A DNA stretch of 64,000 bases from a virus. The stretch lies in IMG/VR virus record IMGVR_UViG_3300044961_000421, positions 1 to 64,000 of that record; one strand, written 5' to 3'. Position 1 is the stretch's first letter. The number at the start of each line of letters is the position of its first letter. This document shows, in pieces, positions 31,487-41,031 of this stretch. Both the position numbers and the translations under genes were made by a program. The notes under the pieces are model-generated. The model searched no databases. It worked only from the letters and a program-made list of their open reading frames with translations, and had not been told where the DNA came from.

Positions 31487-32095
31487 TTATGAGAGTGTAG
31501 CCGTTTCAGATAAGTAATTATATTTAATTCCTTCCAGTCCTTGGAGAAGAATGAAATATGAATCCACGATATCGGTGAGAGGACTATTTAATTTTTTTTC
31601 TCCAAGAATCCTATCATAAAGGTCATCACGATTGGTTCTCTTTTTAAATGCTTCCCACATTTGTTCTTTATTCGCATTTCCTTTACCGAAAGCAAATTTC
31701 TTCACAATTGTAGGAGCGCTAATTGTGTAATGAATTTTATTTTGGAAAAGACTAGCTTTTAATAATCCAGTATTTTCTCCAATATTAAAAACCTTTCCTT
31801 TCGATCCCATGGAATATCCTTCAAGGAATACATTTTTTACTCTATGGTGTTTAAGAAACTGAATTGTTAGATTTGTAATATTTAAAAATCTTTCTATTTC
31901 CGACAAATAATTTGGATGGGAAATATATTCAATATTTTGTATTTTTTCTTTCTCTTTCGGCTCTTTATCGGAAATGATAAGAAATGAGCATTCTTCGAAA
32001 GAAGGGGAAAAAGAAATGCCGGAATAAACACAAATAGCAGGGCTTGTGATGCTATAGTCTATTCCGGCGCATACTGGCAATTGTTTCGATTTCAC
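31487..32095 (-). CDS. RuvC/RNase H-fold nuclease (Holliday-junction type)
   Basis: This is a 202-residue protein. CAGIDYSITSPAICVY with D13, VFLEGYSMGSKGKVFNIGEN with a Glu, and DIVDSYFIL with a late Asp fit the RuvC/RNase H fold of phage resolvases. It probably resolves branched DNA. The start is GTG at 32095, with an AATAAATA box 5 nt upstream. Confidence 0.75.
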   Translation of the reverse strand: MKSKQLPVCAGIDYSITSPAICVYSGISFSPSFEECSFLIISDKEPKEKEKIQNIEYISHPNYLSEIERFLNITNLTIQFLKHHRVKNVFLEGYSMGSKGKVFNIGENTGLLKASLFQNKIHYTISAPTIVKKFAFGKGNANKEQMWEAFKKRTNRDDLYDRILGEKKLNSPLTDIVDSYFILLQGLEGIKYNYLSETATLS

Positions 32096-32103
32096 ATAAA
32101 TAT

Positions 32104-32289
32104 TTATTCTTCATCTCCATCATCAAATTCATCTTCTTCGCTAGGGTCTAATAACTCTTCTTCAAGAGATTCATCACCACAAAATGGACAAAAAACAACT
32201 TCTTGGTCTTCTGCGATATCCTTGTCATAAGACACTTCACATGATACACCACAATTTTCACAAAAAATGTGAATGATTGATTGTTCCAA
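32104..32289 (-). CDS. Small zinc-ribbon protein with acidic tail
   Basis: This is a 61-residue protein. FCENCGV and FCPFCGD form a CxxC pair set, followed by a run of Asp/Glu. AGGAG lies about 8 nt before a TTG start. The overlapping frame 32148-32330 was rejected. A late promoter lies at 32334-32341. Confidence 0.65.
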   Translation of the reverse strand: MEQSIIHIFCENCGVSCEVSYDKDIAEDQEVVFCPFCGDESLEEELLDPSEEDEFDDGDEE

Positions 32290-32333
32290 AATATTTCTCC
32301 TAAATCAATTTTTCTCATAACCATGATCATAGT

Positions 32334-32341
32334 TATTTATA
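32334..32341 (-). promoter_or_regulatory. T4-type late promoter
   Basis: TATAAATA on the minus strand, about 45 nt upstream of the zinc-ribbon gene. Confidence 0.65.
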
Positions 32342-32347
32342 ATTTTT

Positions 32348-34276
32348 TCATTTTATTGGGCACACACCGGACTCACAATTAAGATCCTCAATATTTCCGG
32401 ATCCAATATCAAAAGTTTTGGTGGGTGTTTTCAATCTTGATAACATAAGATTATATCTTTGTTCATCTATTTCTTCATATGGTGCTTGTCTGAATCCGTG
32501 ATCGGAATGAAGGAGAAAGGAAACAGATTTGATCGAATTTTCATAATTATCCTTCATCCATTTTTGGATATCTTTTAATTCTTCTTTTTTATAATAGACT
32601 GTTACAGAAACAGCATTATCAGACCAAACAGTTTGAATTTTCTTTACCAATTCTAATTGTTCCACAGCTTTCATATTTTTCGAGAGAATTGTGTTTTCAC
32701 TATATTCACAAGGAAATTCAATAATAACTGTATTTCTATCTTCAGTACCATCAAAATTTTTCAGATATTCTATATGATAATTCATTTCTCTCAAAAATGA
32801 TACGAGAGGATCTGAAGAAGACATCCGTATTCTACGAATAAAATATCTAGCGTATCCCGGATGAACACCTGGTGTTGAGCCAGCAAGAATGGAGATTGTT
32901 CCACTAGGTTTCACTGTTGTTAATTTAATTGATTCAGGTAATTTGTTTTCCTTTGAAAATTGTTTATCATATTTTCTCAATTCTTTATATACATCATCGA
33001 GCCATTCAATTTTTTCTAACGATTGGCATATACCAGAAATTCCTAAACCTATTCTCATGTTTTTATGTACGATATCATTTGTTTCTTTGTGGATAAAAGG
33101 TAATTTACAAATTGCCTTTTGTGTTTTATAGATCAATTTTGCTGCTTCAATTAATTCCTCTTTTGATTCAATATTATTTAAGAAAATTTCTGATAAATTA
33201 CAACATTCATGGTCTGCGAGAGTAATTTCCCCACAAGGATTTAATACGATACAATTATCTTTTCTTTCTTCTCCAAGACGACCATATTTTTGAGAGAGAG
33301 GGAGATTAAAAAATCCATAAGGTTCTCCGTTTCCTTTATAACCATCCCAAACAGAATCAGAAATTTGGTCATATGAATCAGCACCAATCGTATTGTTACT
33401 CATTGCTCTCCAGTTTGGAATGTTTCCTGTATCCCATCGCTTTGCTCTTAGGAAAAGAAAATCATCAGGATCACCAACAGCAATTTCCGCCGAACGTCGA
33501 ACATTACCAGCAACTACAATTGATCCAATAATATTACAAATATCTAAAACATCAATGGAACGTAATTTCTTCCCTTCTCTTGATTTTATCACATTACATA
33601 TTTTTTCTATTCCATCAACAAGAATACCTGGTCCAGAAGCGGTACCACCAAATCCTTTTATCTTTTCTCCATATCCTCGAATAAGAATCGTAGAATAAGT
33701 AAATGATTCTCCGTTATAGAAGAAGGCATCAAGAGTATGTTTTAACAATCTCACCCAACCCTCTCGTGAATCTGGTACAATAAAATCGGCATCTTTTGTG
33801 GGTAAATGTGTGATAACAACATCTTTTTTAATTTTAGGCAATTCATGTACATCTTCTCGTTTAACAGAGAATCCTACACCACCGCCTAACATTAAGTTTT
33901 CGAATAAGAAACAAAAATCACTAGTATCTTTCATCGCTAATCCCCAACAATTGAGTAGAGAATTTGCTCCAAATCTATCAACTGTCGAAGTTCCTAGTTG
34001 CCATAGCATTCTACCGGCATAAAGGCATTTGAGATTAAACATTAAATCAAATAATCTCTCTGCTTCCTCTTTCGTGTAATTCGCACCAATTTTTTGAGCA
34101 CCTTCAATACATCTTTGTAATGTATCTACCCACTCTTCTGTTTTACCATTTTCCAATTCTCTCGCATACGTTCGCTTATAAACTATGTAACCGATATTTC
34201 CGAATCCCCATTTTGGATTTCTTTTTCTATAACTCTCCAAAAAACTAGGAGAAAATTTAACAAATGATTCTGTCAT
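32348..34276 (-). CDS. nrdJ: Adenosylcobalamin-dependent ribonucleotide reductase (class II)
   Basis: This is a 642-residue protein. NCWG with C110, NPCGEITLADHECCNLSEIF with the C348/E350 radical site, TVKPSGTISILAGSTPGVHP and a C-terminal redox pair (C634, C639) match monomeric class II enzymes of the Lactobacillus RTPR type. It makes dNTPs using host B12 and needs no separate small subunit. It lies next to thyX, so the two form a nucleotide-supply pair. Confidence 0.85.
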   Translation of the reverse strand: MTESFVKFSPSFLESYRKRNPKWGFGNIGYIVYKRTYARELENGKTEEWVDTLQRCIEGAQKIGANYTKEEAERLFDLMFNLKCLYAGRMLWQLGTSTVDRFGANSLLNCWGLAMKDTSDFCFLFENLMLGGGVGFSVKREDVHELPKIKKDVVITHLPTKDADFIVPDSREGWVRLLKHTLDAFFYNGESFTYSTILIRGYGEKIKGFGGTASGPGILVDGIEKICNVIKSREGKKLRSIDVLDICNIIGSIVVAGNVRRSAEIAVGDPDDFLFLRAKRWDTGNIPNWRAMSNNTIGADSYDQISDSVWDGYKGNGEPYGFFNLPLSQKYGRLGEERKDNCIVLNPCGEITLADHECCNLSEIFLNNIESKEELIEAAKLIYKTQKAICKLPFIHKETNDIVHKNMRIGLGISGICQSLEKIEWLDDVYKELRKYDKQFSKENKLPESIKLTTVKPSGTISILAGSTPGVHPGYARYFIRRIRMSSSDPLVSFLREMNYHIEYLKNFDGTEDRNTVIIEFPCEYSENTILSKNMKAVEQLELVKKIQTVWSDNAVSVTVYYKKEELKDIQKWMKDNYENSIKSVSFLLHSDHGFRQAPYEEIDEQRYNLMLSRLKTPTKTFDIGSGNIEDLNCESGVCPIK

Positions 34277-34280
34277 CTAT

Positions 34281-35126
34281 TTACCTTCCAGGAAAAAAAT
34301 TATTTTTAAATTCTGCTATTTCTCGCTGAGTCATTCCACTTTCTTTCATATCTTTTTCGCTTATTGGGCAAGTTTCATAATTTTCGAATAATTTTCGAAT
34401 AAAACCAAATTCTGTCCTACTTATTGTAAAAGAAAAAAACATATATTCTTCAAATGCTTCTAGAGTAATCGGTACATATGGTTTTATTAATTCATACATC
34501 GCATCCGCAAATGCTCGAATTTCATATTGAGCATGTGAATCTTTTCTTAGTGAAAAGTAATGTAATAGATTTTTGAGATCAATTTTCCAATAGCATTCTG
34601 TATAATTTGAAACAGGAAGAACGATTCTTGCTAATTCGCGCGATATTCCGTTTTGGAGAAATGTTTCATATGTTTCAAAACATGCTTCATATTGGTTAAT
34701 CAATGAGTTTTGGCAAGCAATATTATTATCTCTCGAAATAGGTTCTTCGGAACCCTGCTTATTTGAGTTGGATTGTGTTTTGAAATTTTCAGGAACATAA
34801 AACTCATTTGACATTTCACTATAACGACCAGAATATTCATTTACATTCGCGGTCCTATGGCGAATGTGTTGTCTCATTACAAAAATTGGTAGTTTAATAT
34901 GAAATTTAAATTCCACCATTTCGAATGGTGATGTGTGCCTATGTCGCATCAAATACCGTATTAATGCCCGGTCTTCAGAAACCGTTTTTGTTCCTTTTCC
35001 GTATGATACTCTTGCTGCTTGAACGATTGATGAATCATCACCCATCACAGAAACTAATCCAACAAATCCTTTATCTAATACTGGGATATAGTTTTTATTT
35101 CCTATTACATCTTCTTGTTTTGTCAT
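34281..35126 (-). CDS. thyX: Flavin-dependent thymidylate synthase ThyX
   Basis: This is a 281-residue protein. RHRTANVNEYSGRYSE (89-104) is the ThyX signature, RHRHTSPFE (61-69) the other conserved block, and FSLRKDSHAQYEIR a late one. It makes dTMP from dUMP with FAD. It overlaps the primase stop and is directly upstream of the reductase. Confidence 0.9.
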   Translation of the reverse strand: MTKQEDVIGNKNYIPVLDKGFVGLVSVMGDDSSIVQAARVSYGKGTKTVSEDRALIRYLMRHRHTSPFEMVEFKFHIKLPIFVMRQHIRHRTANVNEYSGRYSEMSNEFYVPENFKTQSNSNKQGSEEPISRDNNIACQNSLINQYEACFETYETFLQNGISRELARIVLPVSNYTECYWKIDLKNLLHYFSLRKDSHAQYEIRAFADAMYELIKPYVPITLEAFEEYMFFSFTISRTEFGFIRKLFENYETCPISEKDMKESGMTQREIAEFKNNFFPGR

Positions 35127-36184
35127 TTATACCCATTTCTCCATTTTTGTAATTGTAATTTTGCTTTTAATCCACTAAAGGTATTTTTTTGTATGAGTTC
35201 TATTATTTTCTTTTGTGTGAATCCTTTTTGAATTAGATCATTGATATCTTTTCCTTCTATTGCTATTGGCCAGATAAAAATAGAATATCCTCTATCAACG
35301 GTTTCCAGCATTTTTGAAAAAATTTGATTGTTTGATCTTTCGTTATCATAAATGAATATCGTTTCTTTCGGTACATCAATTGAAAGCAAATCTGATCCAG
35401 CGGCAGCAAGACAATTCGGAAGGAAAAAAGAATCGAAGGGTCCTTCTACTACATATATTTGTTTGGTAAAATCTATTCTATCAATACCAAATATTTTTTT
35501 AGCATTATCATCAATCTTTATTGTGATGTATTTAAATTTTGATTTTCCAGAAAGACTTCTTCCTGTAAATGCTACCAATTTTTTATCCTTGTCGTAAAAA
35601 GGAATTATAATTCTCTCGTCAGGTTTCAGCCTGTGTGTATATTTAGAAGGTAGGATAGTTTCCACAAACTCGGAAAAATTTTCTGTAAAAAGTAACATTT
35701 TATGGAATTTTTTTGGAATCCTGCGATTAAGAATGTATTCTTTAGCATAATGATTGTCCGGTAGTTTATCGAGTGTGATGGCGGAAAGATTATTTTTATT
35801 TGGTTTTTCTTTTTTGGTTGGTATTATAATTAATTTATTTGTTTTTTTCACTGTATCCTTGAAATCATCGCCCGGATTTGGTTTTTCATAATTTGAATGA
35901 CCGTTTTCGCCTTTATTAAATCTTTCCAAAACATACTTTCTATATAGACTTTGATTATGTTCTTTTAGAAAGTTTCCTAAAGTGGTGCTTACATTACAAT
36001 TGTGGCATTTGAAATTAAATCTATTTTGGATTTGATAAAAATAACCGCGGGCTTTAGTTTTATTGCGTTTCGAATCACCACAAAATGGACACCTAAAATT
36101 ATATAGTTTTGGTGTTTTTCTTTTAAATTTTTCTAATTGAGCGGATACGAGTTGTATGTATTTTTGTTCGATAAAAAGACTCAT
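35123..36184 (-). CDS. DNA primase, T4 gp61-like
   Basis: This is a 353-residue protein. A zinc site C32, C35, C60, C63 (RCPFCGD, KCHNCN) with KARGYFY between precedes a TOPRIM region (VVEGPFDSFFLPNCLAAAGS). It primes lagging-strand synthesis with the gp41-like helicase. The promoter at 36191-36219 selects ATG 36184, six codons inside the longest frame. Confidence 0.85.
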   Translation of the reverse strand: MSLFIEQKYIQLVSAQLEKFKRKTPKLYNFRCPFCGDSKRNKTKARGYFYQIQNRFNFKCHNCNVSTTLGNFLKEHNQSLYRKYVLERFNKGENGHSNYEKPNPGDDFKDTVKKTNKLIIIPTKKEKPNKNNLSAITLDKLPDNHYAKEYILNRRIPKKFHKMLLFTENFSEFVETILPSKYTHRLKPDERIIIPFYDKDKKLVAFTGRSLSGKSKFKYITIKIDDNAKKIFGIDRIDFTKQIYVVEGPFDSFFLPNCLAAAGSDLLSIDVPKETIFIYDNERSNNQIFSKMLETVDRGYSIFIWPIAIEGKDINDLIQKGFTQKKIIELIQKNTFSGLKAKLQLQKWRNGYK

Positions 36185-36190
36185 ACCTTT

Positions 36191-36219
36191 ATTATAACAC
36201 AAACAATAATAATAGTCAA
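36191..36219 (-). promoter_or_regulatory. Sigma70-type promoter, leaderless layout
   Basis: TTGACT (36214-36219), 17 bp, TATAAT (36191-36196), 6 nt, ATG at 36184. Confidence 0.8.
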
Positions 36220-36234
36220 TTAAGGTAAGTCTAT

Positions 36235-36672
36235 TTAAGGTAGGTCCATTTTTGTTATTTCACCGAAGCGTAATGTTTCTGCTTCCTTTTGTTTTTGATT
36301 GGATATTAAAATCGCCAAATTTTGTGACATTTTATTCTGTGAATACAATATGGTTTCGAATCTGTCATCAAATTTTTCTATTTTTTCAGCCAACTCTTCA
36401 AACTTTCCTTCATGAAGAAATTTTAATTCTGTTATCTTTTCGATTACATTTTTATGCTGTTCATTATAAATGTCAGTTTTTACATACTTATCATTTACTG
36501 TTTTAATAATCTTTTCTTCCAAATCATAATATTGTTTATCCACAATACTTTTGAATTCAATTATTTTTGAGCGAACAAAAAAGGTTATACCTAATATTAA
36601 TATATTAAAAAAAATGTGCATCAAATTTATCAATGAAATTGATACAGATGTCTCGGCTAATTCTGGGAGCAT
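36235..36672 (-). CDS. Membrane-anchored coiled-coil protein
   Basis: This is a 145-residue protein. One transmembrane segment (about 15-34) is followed by coiled coil to residue 130. This is compatible with a holin-like or spanin-like envelope protein but not diagnostic. An AAGGA site precedes the start. Confidence 0.6.
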   Translation of the reverse strand: MLPELAETSVSISLINLMHIFFNILILGITFFVRSKIIEFKSIVDKQYYDLEEKIIKTVNDKYVKTDIYNEQHKNVIEKITELKFLHEGKFEELAEKIEKFDDRFETILYSQNKMSQNLAILISNQKQKEAETLRFGEITKMDLP

Positions 36673-36692
36673 TTTTTTCCTTCTTTATCGTA

Positions 36693-37061
36693 TTATTTTC
36701 TATAAAAGGACATTACACCTGTACTTTTATCAGAAATTATAATTGGTTTTTTTGTTTGTTTTCCATATGTTATAAGTTCATTATTACAATCATTTAATTC
36801 TTTTCTCCACCTACTATATTTTCTTCTCCCAAAACGGCGTTGGAAAAAAGTATCTGAATCAACATCAAATACCCTATATCCCATAAATTTTTTTTCTTCT
36901 CCCAATTTATCAGAAGAGAATGATTTCCTTTTTAGCGGTTTTTTTCTTCTTACAAACCCTATCAGAGGAGAATATCCAGCGATTTCTCCAGACCCGACAT
37001 TGTTTGTAGGAGATATGGCACCAACACCCATCTCTTCTCTAAATTGCTTGAATGATTTCAT
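36693..37061 (-). CDS. Conserved T4-type phage protein
   Basis: This is a 122-residue basic protein. MKSFKQFREEMGVGAISPTN, then NVGSGEIAGYSP, is an N-terminal pattern seen repeatedly in T4-like marine phage proteins of unknown, probably virion-related, function. It overlaps the next gene by 4 nt. Confidence 0.6.
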   Translation of the reverse strand: MKSFKQFREEMGVGAISPTNNVGSGEIAGYSPLIGFVRRKKPLKRKSFSSDKLGEEKKFMGYRVFDVDSDTFFQRRFGRRKYSRWRKELNDCNNELITYGKQTKKPIIISDKSTGVMSFYRK

Positions 37062-37450
37062 AATTTCTGTAATCTATTTAATATTTCTTTATCCAAAATT
37101 ATATTGTATGTATTTATGTCTTTTCCATTTATCCCATTTACTTTTTCTGGTAATCTATCTAAAAAGTAAAGAAATGAACACAAATATGGTATGATAGATT
37201 CATCCAATTTAAAAAATAAAATACGGACAGCGGCTTCATTAGGAAAGACATTAAAGAATATGATTAGGTGATTGAGTATCAGTCTTTCTTTTAATACTTT
37301 TTTATTTTTATATCTCAATAATAATCTTTTTAGATATTTAATCTTATTAACATCATCCCAAAATTCTTGTATATTACAACACCTTTCGTTTTCATATGCT
37401 TTCATGATATATAAATCTATGTTTTCAGATGTCAAATTTTCAAAATTCAT
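37058..37450 (-). CDS. Conserved T4-type phage protein
   Basis: This is a 130-residue protein. NIQEFWDDVNKIKYLKRLLL, then RYKNKKVLKERLILNHLIIF and FPNEAAVRILFFK, resembles a small helical protein conserved across T4-like cyanophages with unknown role. Confidence 0.7.
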   Translation of the reverse strand: MNFENLTSENIDLYIMKAYENERCCNIQEFWDDVNKIKYLKRLLLRYKNKKVLKERLILNHLIIFFNVFPNEAAVRILFFKLDESIIPYLCSFLYFLDRLPEKVNGINGKDINTYNIILDKEILNRLQKL

Positions 37451-37478
37451 ATTTGTTTTGGTTTGTAAAACACTCTAA

Positions 37479-38438
37479 TTATCTCATTTTATTTGGATTT
37501 TGCATTTTATCTTTATCACCTAAGAGCAATTTTCTTCCTGTTTCTCGTGATTCTGGAATATTTGGTTTACGCAAAGGAATGATCTTTGATTCTTTTTCTT
37601 TATTACCAACTTTAAATTTTGTCTGATTAAAAGCAACATTTCCCACTGGTTTTCCTAATTTACTATATACCCAATTTTTTCTCATATCAAAATCCACTTG
37701 CTTCTTTGTTTCTTTTAACCCTAATCTTTGTCTTTCTGCTTTGGCTGCCGCGTCACCGGCCGCAATTCTTTGTCTATATTTCTTCATCAAATCTCGAAAG
37801 CGGCCACGGATACCACCAACGATACCCTTCCTTTTAATAACATTTCTTACAACATCTTCATCATCTGAATACATATTTTTTCCCTCATTAACAGAATTGA
37901 TTCCGGAAGATAGAGTTTCTTTTTTCAAATCACCTCTTACAATTTCTGCATCCAAATTCCAAACACCCTTAAATTTACTCCAATGAACGGCAAGAAGGAG
38001 ACCACCTGGAATTTTTTCCGAAATACCATCAGTTTTTTTCACTTCCCCATCAGCATACATCCCCATCGGACCACCGTATTGTGTCAATTTGAAATAAATT
38101 GGTGATATTTTTGCTGTACCAAAATCTTCACTACCGGAACCGGGAAAAATTGAATAAACATCAGTTATTCCATATCTATCTGTATCCCATTTAAAATGAA
38201 GTCCGGCAAATGCTAATTTATTTTGAATACGAATCAAAAATGTAAATGGATTTATATATTGGCGAGGAACACCTTGATTCAAGTAAGCATTTAATTTCGA
38301 AATTACATCCTGATCTTGAATATTTGCTACAGATTTATCAACATCATCAGCAGACCAAAATCCGGTTGAAAGGGGGGAAGCATTAATTTTATACTCCATT
38401 AATACAGATTCATTTAATTGTCTTTTATTTTTTCTCAT
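37479..38438 (-). CDS. Hypothetical, probably virion-related protein
   Basis: This is a 319-residue protein. Residues 50-150 look beta-rich (NPFTFLIRIQNKLAFAGLHF). The C-terminal 150 residues are strongly basic. It is not recognised. An AGAGGAAA ribosome-binding site precedes the start. It lies just downstream of the large repeat protein. Confidence 0.65.
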   Translation of the reverse strand: MRKNKRQLNESVLMEYKINASPLSTGFWSADDVDKSVANIQDQDVISKLNAYLNQGVPRQYINPFTFLIRIQNKLAFAGLHFKWDTDRYGITDVYSIFPGSGSEDFGTAKISPIYFKLTQYGGPMGMYADGEVKKTDGISEKIPGGLLLAVHWSKFKGVWNLDAEIVRGDLKKETLSSGINSVNEGKNMYSDDEDVVRNVIKRKGIVGGIRGRFRDLMKKYRQRIAAGDAAAKAERQRLGLKETKKQVDFDMRKNWVYSKLGKPVGNVAFNQTKFKVGNKEKESKIIPLRKPNIPESRETGRKLLLGDKDKMQNPNKMR

Positions 38439-38452
38439 TATGGTTTCCTCTA

Positions 38453-40489
38453 TTAGGCGTTAATCGTTACCGTTGTATTAATTGGGCGTCTAAATTTCAA
38501 TGGTGTTGCTACAGAATTTCCTACCGCATCACGAATTATATTTCCATTCAAATTAATTTCATTATCAATCCAAAATTGTTGACCAGGAATTAATGCAAAA
38601 TCTGTTGCTTGAATTGTATAACGGAATACTAATGTATTTGTACTTGATCCAGATGTATAAACAGCATTTCTATAATTTTCACCAATACCAATTTTGATGA
38701 ATGGAGAATCACCTATTGAAATTGATACTTGTGAACTGAATACTACTTCGAAATCTAAGTTATCTCCTGTTTCATAAGAAGGTCCACCCAAACGGTTAAA
38801 CGATACGATATATGGTCTAATCCCGTCTACTGTTTGTGTCGAGGAAGGAGCAGAATGTGTGATAACAGCATTTACCAATGAACTATTTTTTATTGTTCCA
38901 CCGGTAAGTGATAATGCGTTTGCTCCAACAGCGGTCGCACCATTATCACCTTCAACGACAATATAACGGAAAACAAGAGTTCCTGTACCGGAACCAGAAT
39001 AATAAGAAGCTAATTTAGTATCAGTACCAATTGTAAACACCATTGTAGGTGTTCCTGATACGGTTACCAATTGATTGAAATTTACTGAAATTAAAATTGG
39101 ATCACCGATCTTCTTTGTTCCTGATAACGCTGTAACTGAAGAAATTGTAGGTGCCGTAGCAGGTGCTCCATTTATGGTTATTGTTGTTGTTGTTGGAGGA
39201 GTAAATGTTCCTGTATACTCGTTTCCGGCTAAATCTTTAATGAAAGATGGGTCTTCCCAAACGATTGAAGTAAAATCACCAGCTTCACAAATATCACCGG
39301 ATCCAACAACATATGTAAAATAAATCGTTCTAAGCGGGGAGTTTACATCAACACCTGCATATTGAGCAACACGAGTTTCATTTACATCAATTTCAAAGGA
39401 GATAGTACTTGATGCGGCAGTACTGAAATCCATATCTTCATTGAATGTTGCTTTAAATGTGATAGGTGCGCCTGTAGCAAAATTCGGTCCACCAAGTAAT
39501 GTCACAGTCGGATTTGCTAAAGCATTATCTACTTCCGGATATGATTCAAAAGATCCTAAGCACTCTAATACAGCATCTTCAATATCCAAACTCGAATTTC
39601 TTGTTTTTAATGCTACTGTTGCGGCGGCACCGGATCCAGGAACAGAAACAGTTACCACAGGTGCAGTCGTATATCCAGAACCACCGTTTGTTACTGTATA
39701 TCGAATAACTGATCCTTGATTTACAATAGCGGTTGCAGCAGCATTTGATCCACCACCACCGGAAAACGATACAGCAGGAGCACCCAAATAACCGCTTCCT
39801 TGTGTCAATACTTCTACTGCAACAACAGCACCACCAGAAATGATGGCTCTTGCTGTAGCACCTGAACCGGATTTTGAAAACACAACGGTTGGTGCGGAAG
39901 TATATCCTTTTCCTCTATCAATCCATTCATATGATGCGATTGAACCAGCAGAAACAAGGGCTTTTGCTTTCGCTTCTCTCTCAGGTGTACCACCACCAGT
40001 GAAAGAAACAAGAAGTGGTGCTGTATAACCAGATCCAGAATTTGTTGTAGTAAATTCACCTAGTGCACCAAATTGAACATCTTTAATTGTACCGGAATTC
40101 AAATCAATAGCAGTAGTATTTGAAAAATCTATAATATCTGTATCACCAGAAACAATGATATAGGAAAACAATAATCTATTTGTTCCTGATCCGGAAACAT
40201 AAGAAAGATTACGATTATTTACACCAATAGTTACAGGAATTCTAGGAGTTCCTGTAACAACGACAGCTTCATTGAAGAAAACATAAACCGATAAAGTATC
40301 ACCGGTTTTATAGAGAGTTTTTGTTGGATTTAATAATTCAAATTTGATCGGATTTGCTTCTTCTGATAAATATGCTAAATTACGGATAGGAACAAGCAAT
40401 TCACCCGTTTCTACATCCACCCAACCCTCATCGGTTGCTTTTACATTTTCCATCCAAGTTGGTGGAATTTCGTTTGTCCAGTATGCCAT
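38453..40489 (-). CDS. Large beta-repeat surface or fibre-type protein
   Basis: This is a 678-residue protein. It has two repeat kinds: four copies of an Ig-like unit (typical pieces SGSGTNRLLFSYIIVSGD, GTPTMVFTIGTD) and three or four copies of a Gly-rich unit (GKGYTSAPTVVFSKSGSGAT, GSGYTTAPVVTV). Such repeats are typical of phage fibres, head decorations and bacterial surface proteins. Probable role: host binding or virion decoration. A late-like AATAAATA box (40527-40534) and AGGAG lie upstream. Confidence 0.75.
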   Translation of the reverse strand: MAYWTNEIPPTWMENVKATDEGWVDVETGELLVPIRNLAYLSEEANPIKFELLNPTKTLYKTGDTLSVYVFFNEAVVVTGTPRIPVTIGVNNRNLSYVSGSGTNRLLFSYIIVSGDTDIIDFSNTTAIDLNSGTIKDVQFGALGEFTTTNSGSGYTAPLLVSFTGGGTPEREAKAKALVSAGSIASYEWIDRGKGYTSAPTVVFSKSGSGATARAIISGGAVVAVEVLTQGSGYLGAPAVSFSGGGGSNAAATAIVNQGSVIRYTVTNGGSGYTTAPVVTVSVPGSGAAATVALKTRNSSLDIEDAVLECLGSFESYPEVDNALANPTVTLLGGPNFATGAPITFKATFNEDMDFSTAASSTISFEIDVNETRVAQYAGVDVNSPLRTIYFTYVVGSGDICEAGDFTSIVWEDPSFIKDLAGNEYTGTFTPPTTTTITINGAPATAPTISSVTALSGTKKIGDPILISVNFNQLVTVSGTPTMVFTIGTDTKLASYYSGSGTGTLVFRYIVVEGDNGATAVGANALSLTGGTIKNSSLVNAVITHSAPSSTQTVDGIRPYIVSFNRLGGPSYETGDNLDFEVVFSSQVSISIGDSPFIKIGIGENYRNAVYTSGSSTNTLVFRYTIQATDFALIPGQQFWIDNEINLNGNIIRDAVGNSVATPLKFRRPINTTVTINA

Positions 40490-40526
40490 AAGATTAAATT
40501 AATCTCCTATTTGAATTCGGTAATAG

Positions 40527-40534
40527 TATTTATT
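40527..40534 (-). promoter_or_regulatory. Late-like promoter box
   Basis: AATAAATA, one base from the T4 late consensus, lies about 37 nt before the ATG with a Shine-Dalgarno site between. Confidence 0.5.
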
Positions 40535-40549
40535 AAATTTTGAATTTTG

Positions 40550-41014
40550 TTAGACTCTTTTTTTAAGAAACGGATTGATAATGATTTTTTCTTTCTTTTT
40601 CGTTAGCCTTTTTTTTTCATTTACTCCATCCTCATCACCTTCGTCATTATCCTTGTCATTATCTTTGTCATTATCCTCTTCTTCATCATCATCTTCTTCA
40701 TTCTTTTTCTTCTTAATAATGAAGCGCTTTTCTTCCGAATCATCTTCTTTCTTTTTCTTTTTCAAAAACTTTTTTTCTGTCAATCTAAGATAATCTTTTT
40801 GTGGTTTATCAGAATAGATTGCTTCCTCAAGACCTTCAAACTCTTCTTGGATGTCTTTGTTTCTTGCGATTGTATTCTTATATCGTGACATTAATCGTCT
40901 CATACGTTCAAAGCGAGGATGTCTTTCGTCAATATTATGAATCTGAAAATATCTTTTCAGTTTTTGGATTTTAGCAAGCAACCGTTGTGTTCTAAGAATA
41001 TTGTTTACTGACAT
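40550..41014 (-). CDS. Hypothetical protein with alternating Lys- and Asp/Glu-rich tracts
   Basis: This is a 154-residue protein. A basic helical N-terminus (1-75) is followed by strongly charged low-complexity blocks, including repeated DNDKDNDKD encoded by a short repeat at about 40645-40675. The composition recalls phage scaffold or head-core proteins, but no family is recognised. Confidence 0.6.
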   Translation of the reverse strand: MSVNNILRTQRLLAKIQKLKRYFQIHNIDERHPRFERMRRLMSRYKNTIARNKDIQEEFEGLEEAIYSDKPQKDYLRLTEKKFLKKKKKEDDSEEKRFIIKKKKNEEDDDEEEDNDKDNDKDNDEGDEDGVNEKKRLTKKKEKIIINPFLKKRV

Positions 41015-41031
41015 AAACGTTTTACCTTCTA

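Noticed and set aside
32148-32330. A 60-codon frame near the zinc-ribbon gene
   Set aside because: It overlaps most of 32104-32289, which has AGGAG and clear CxxC motifs; the composition is that of an out-of-frame shadow.
40575-40793. Plus-strand Ser-rich ORF
   Set aside because: It is a low-complexity shadow of the Asp/Glu/Lys tracts in the minus-strand gene 40550-41014.
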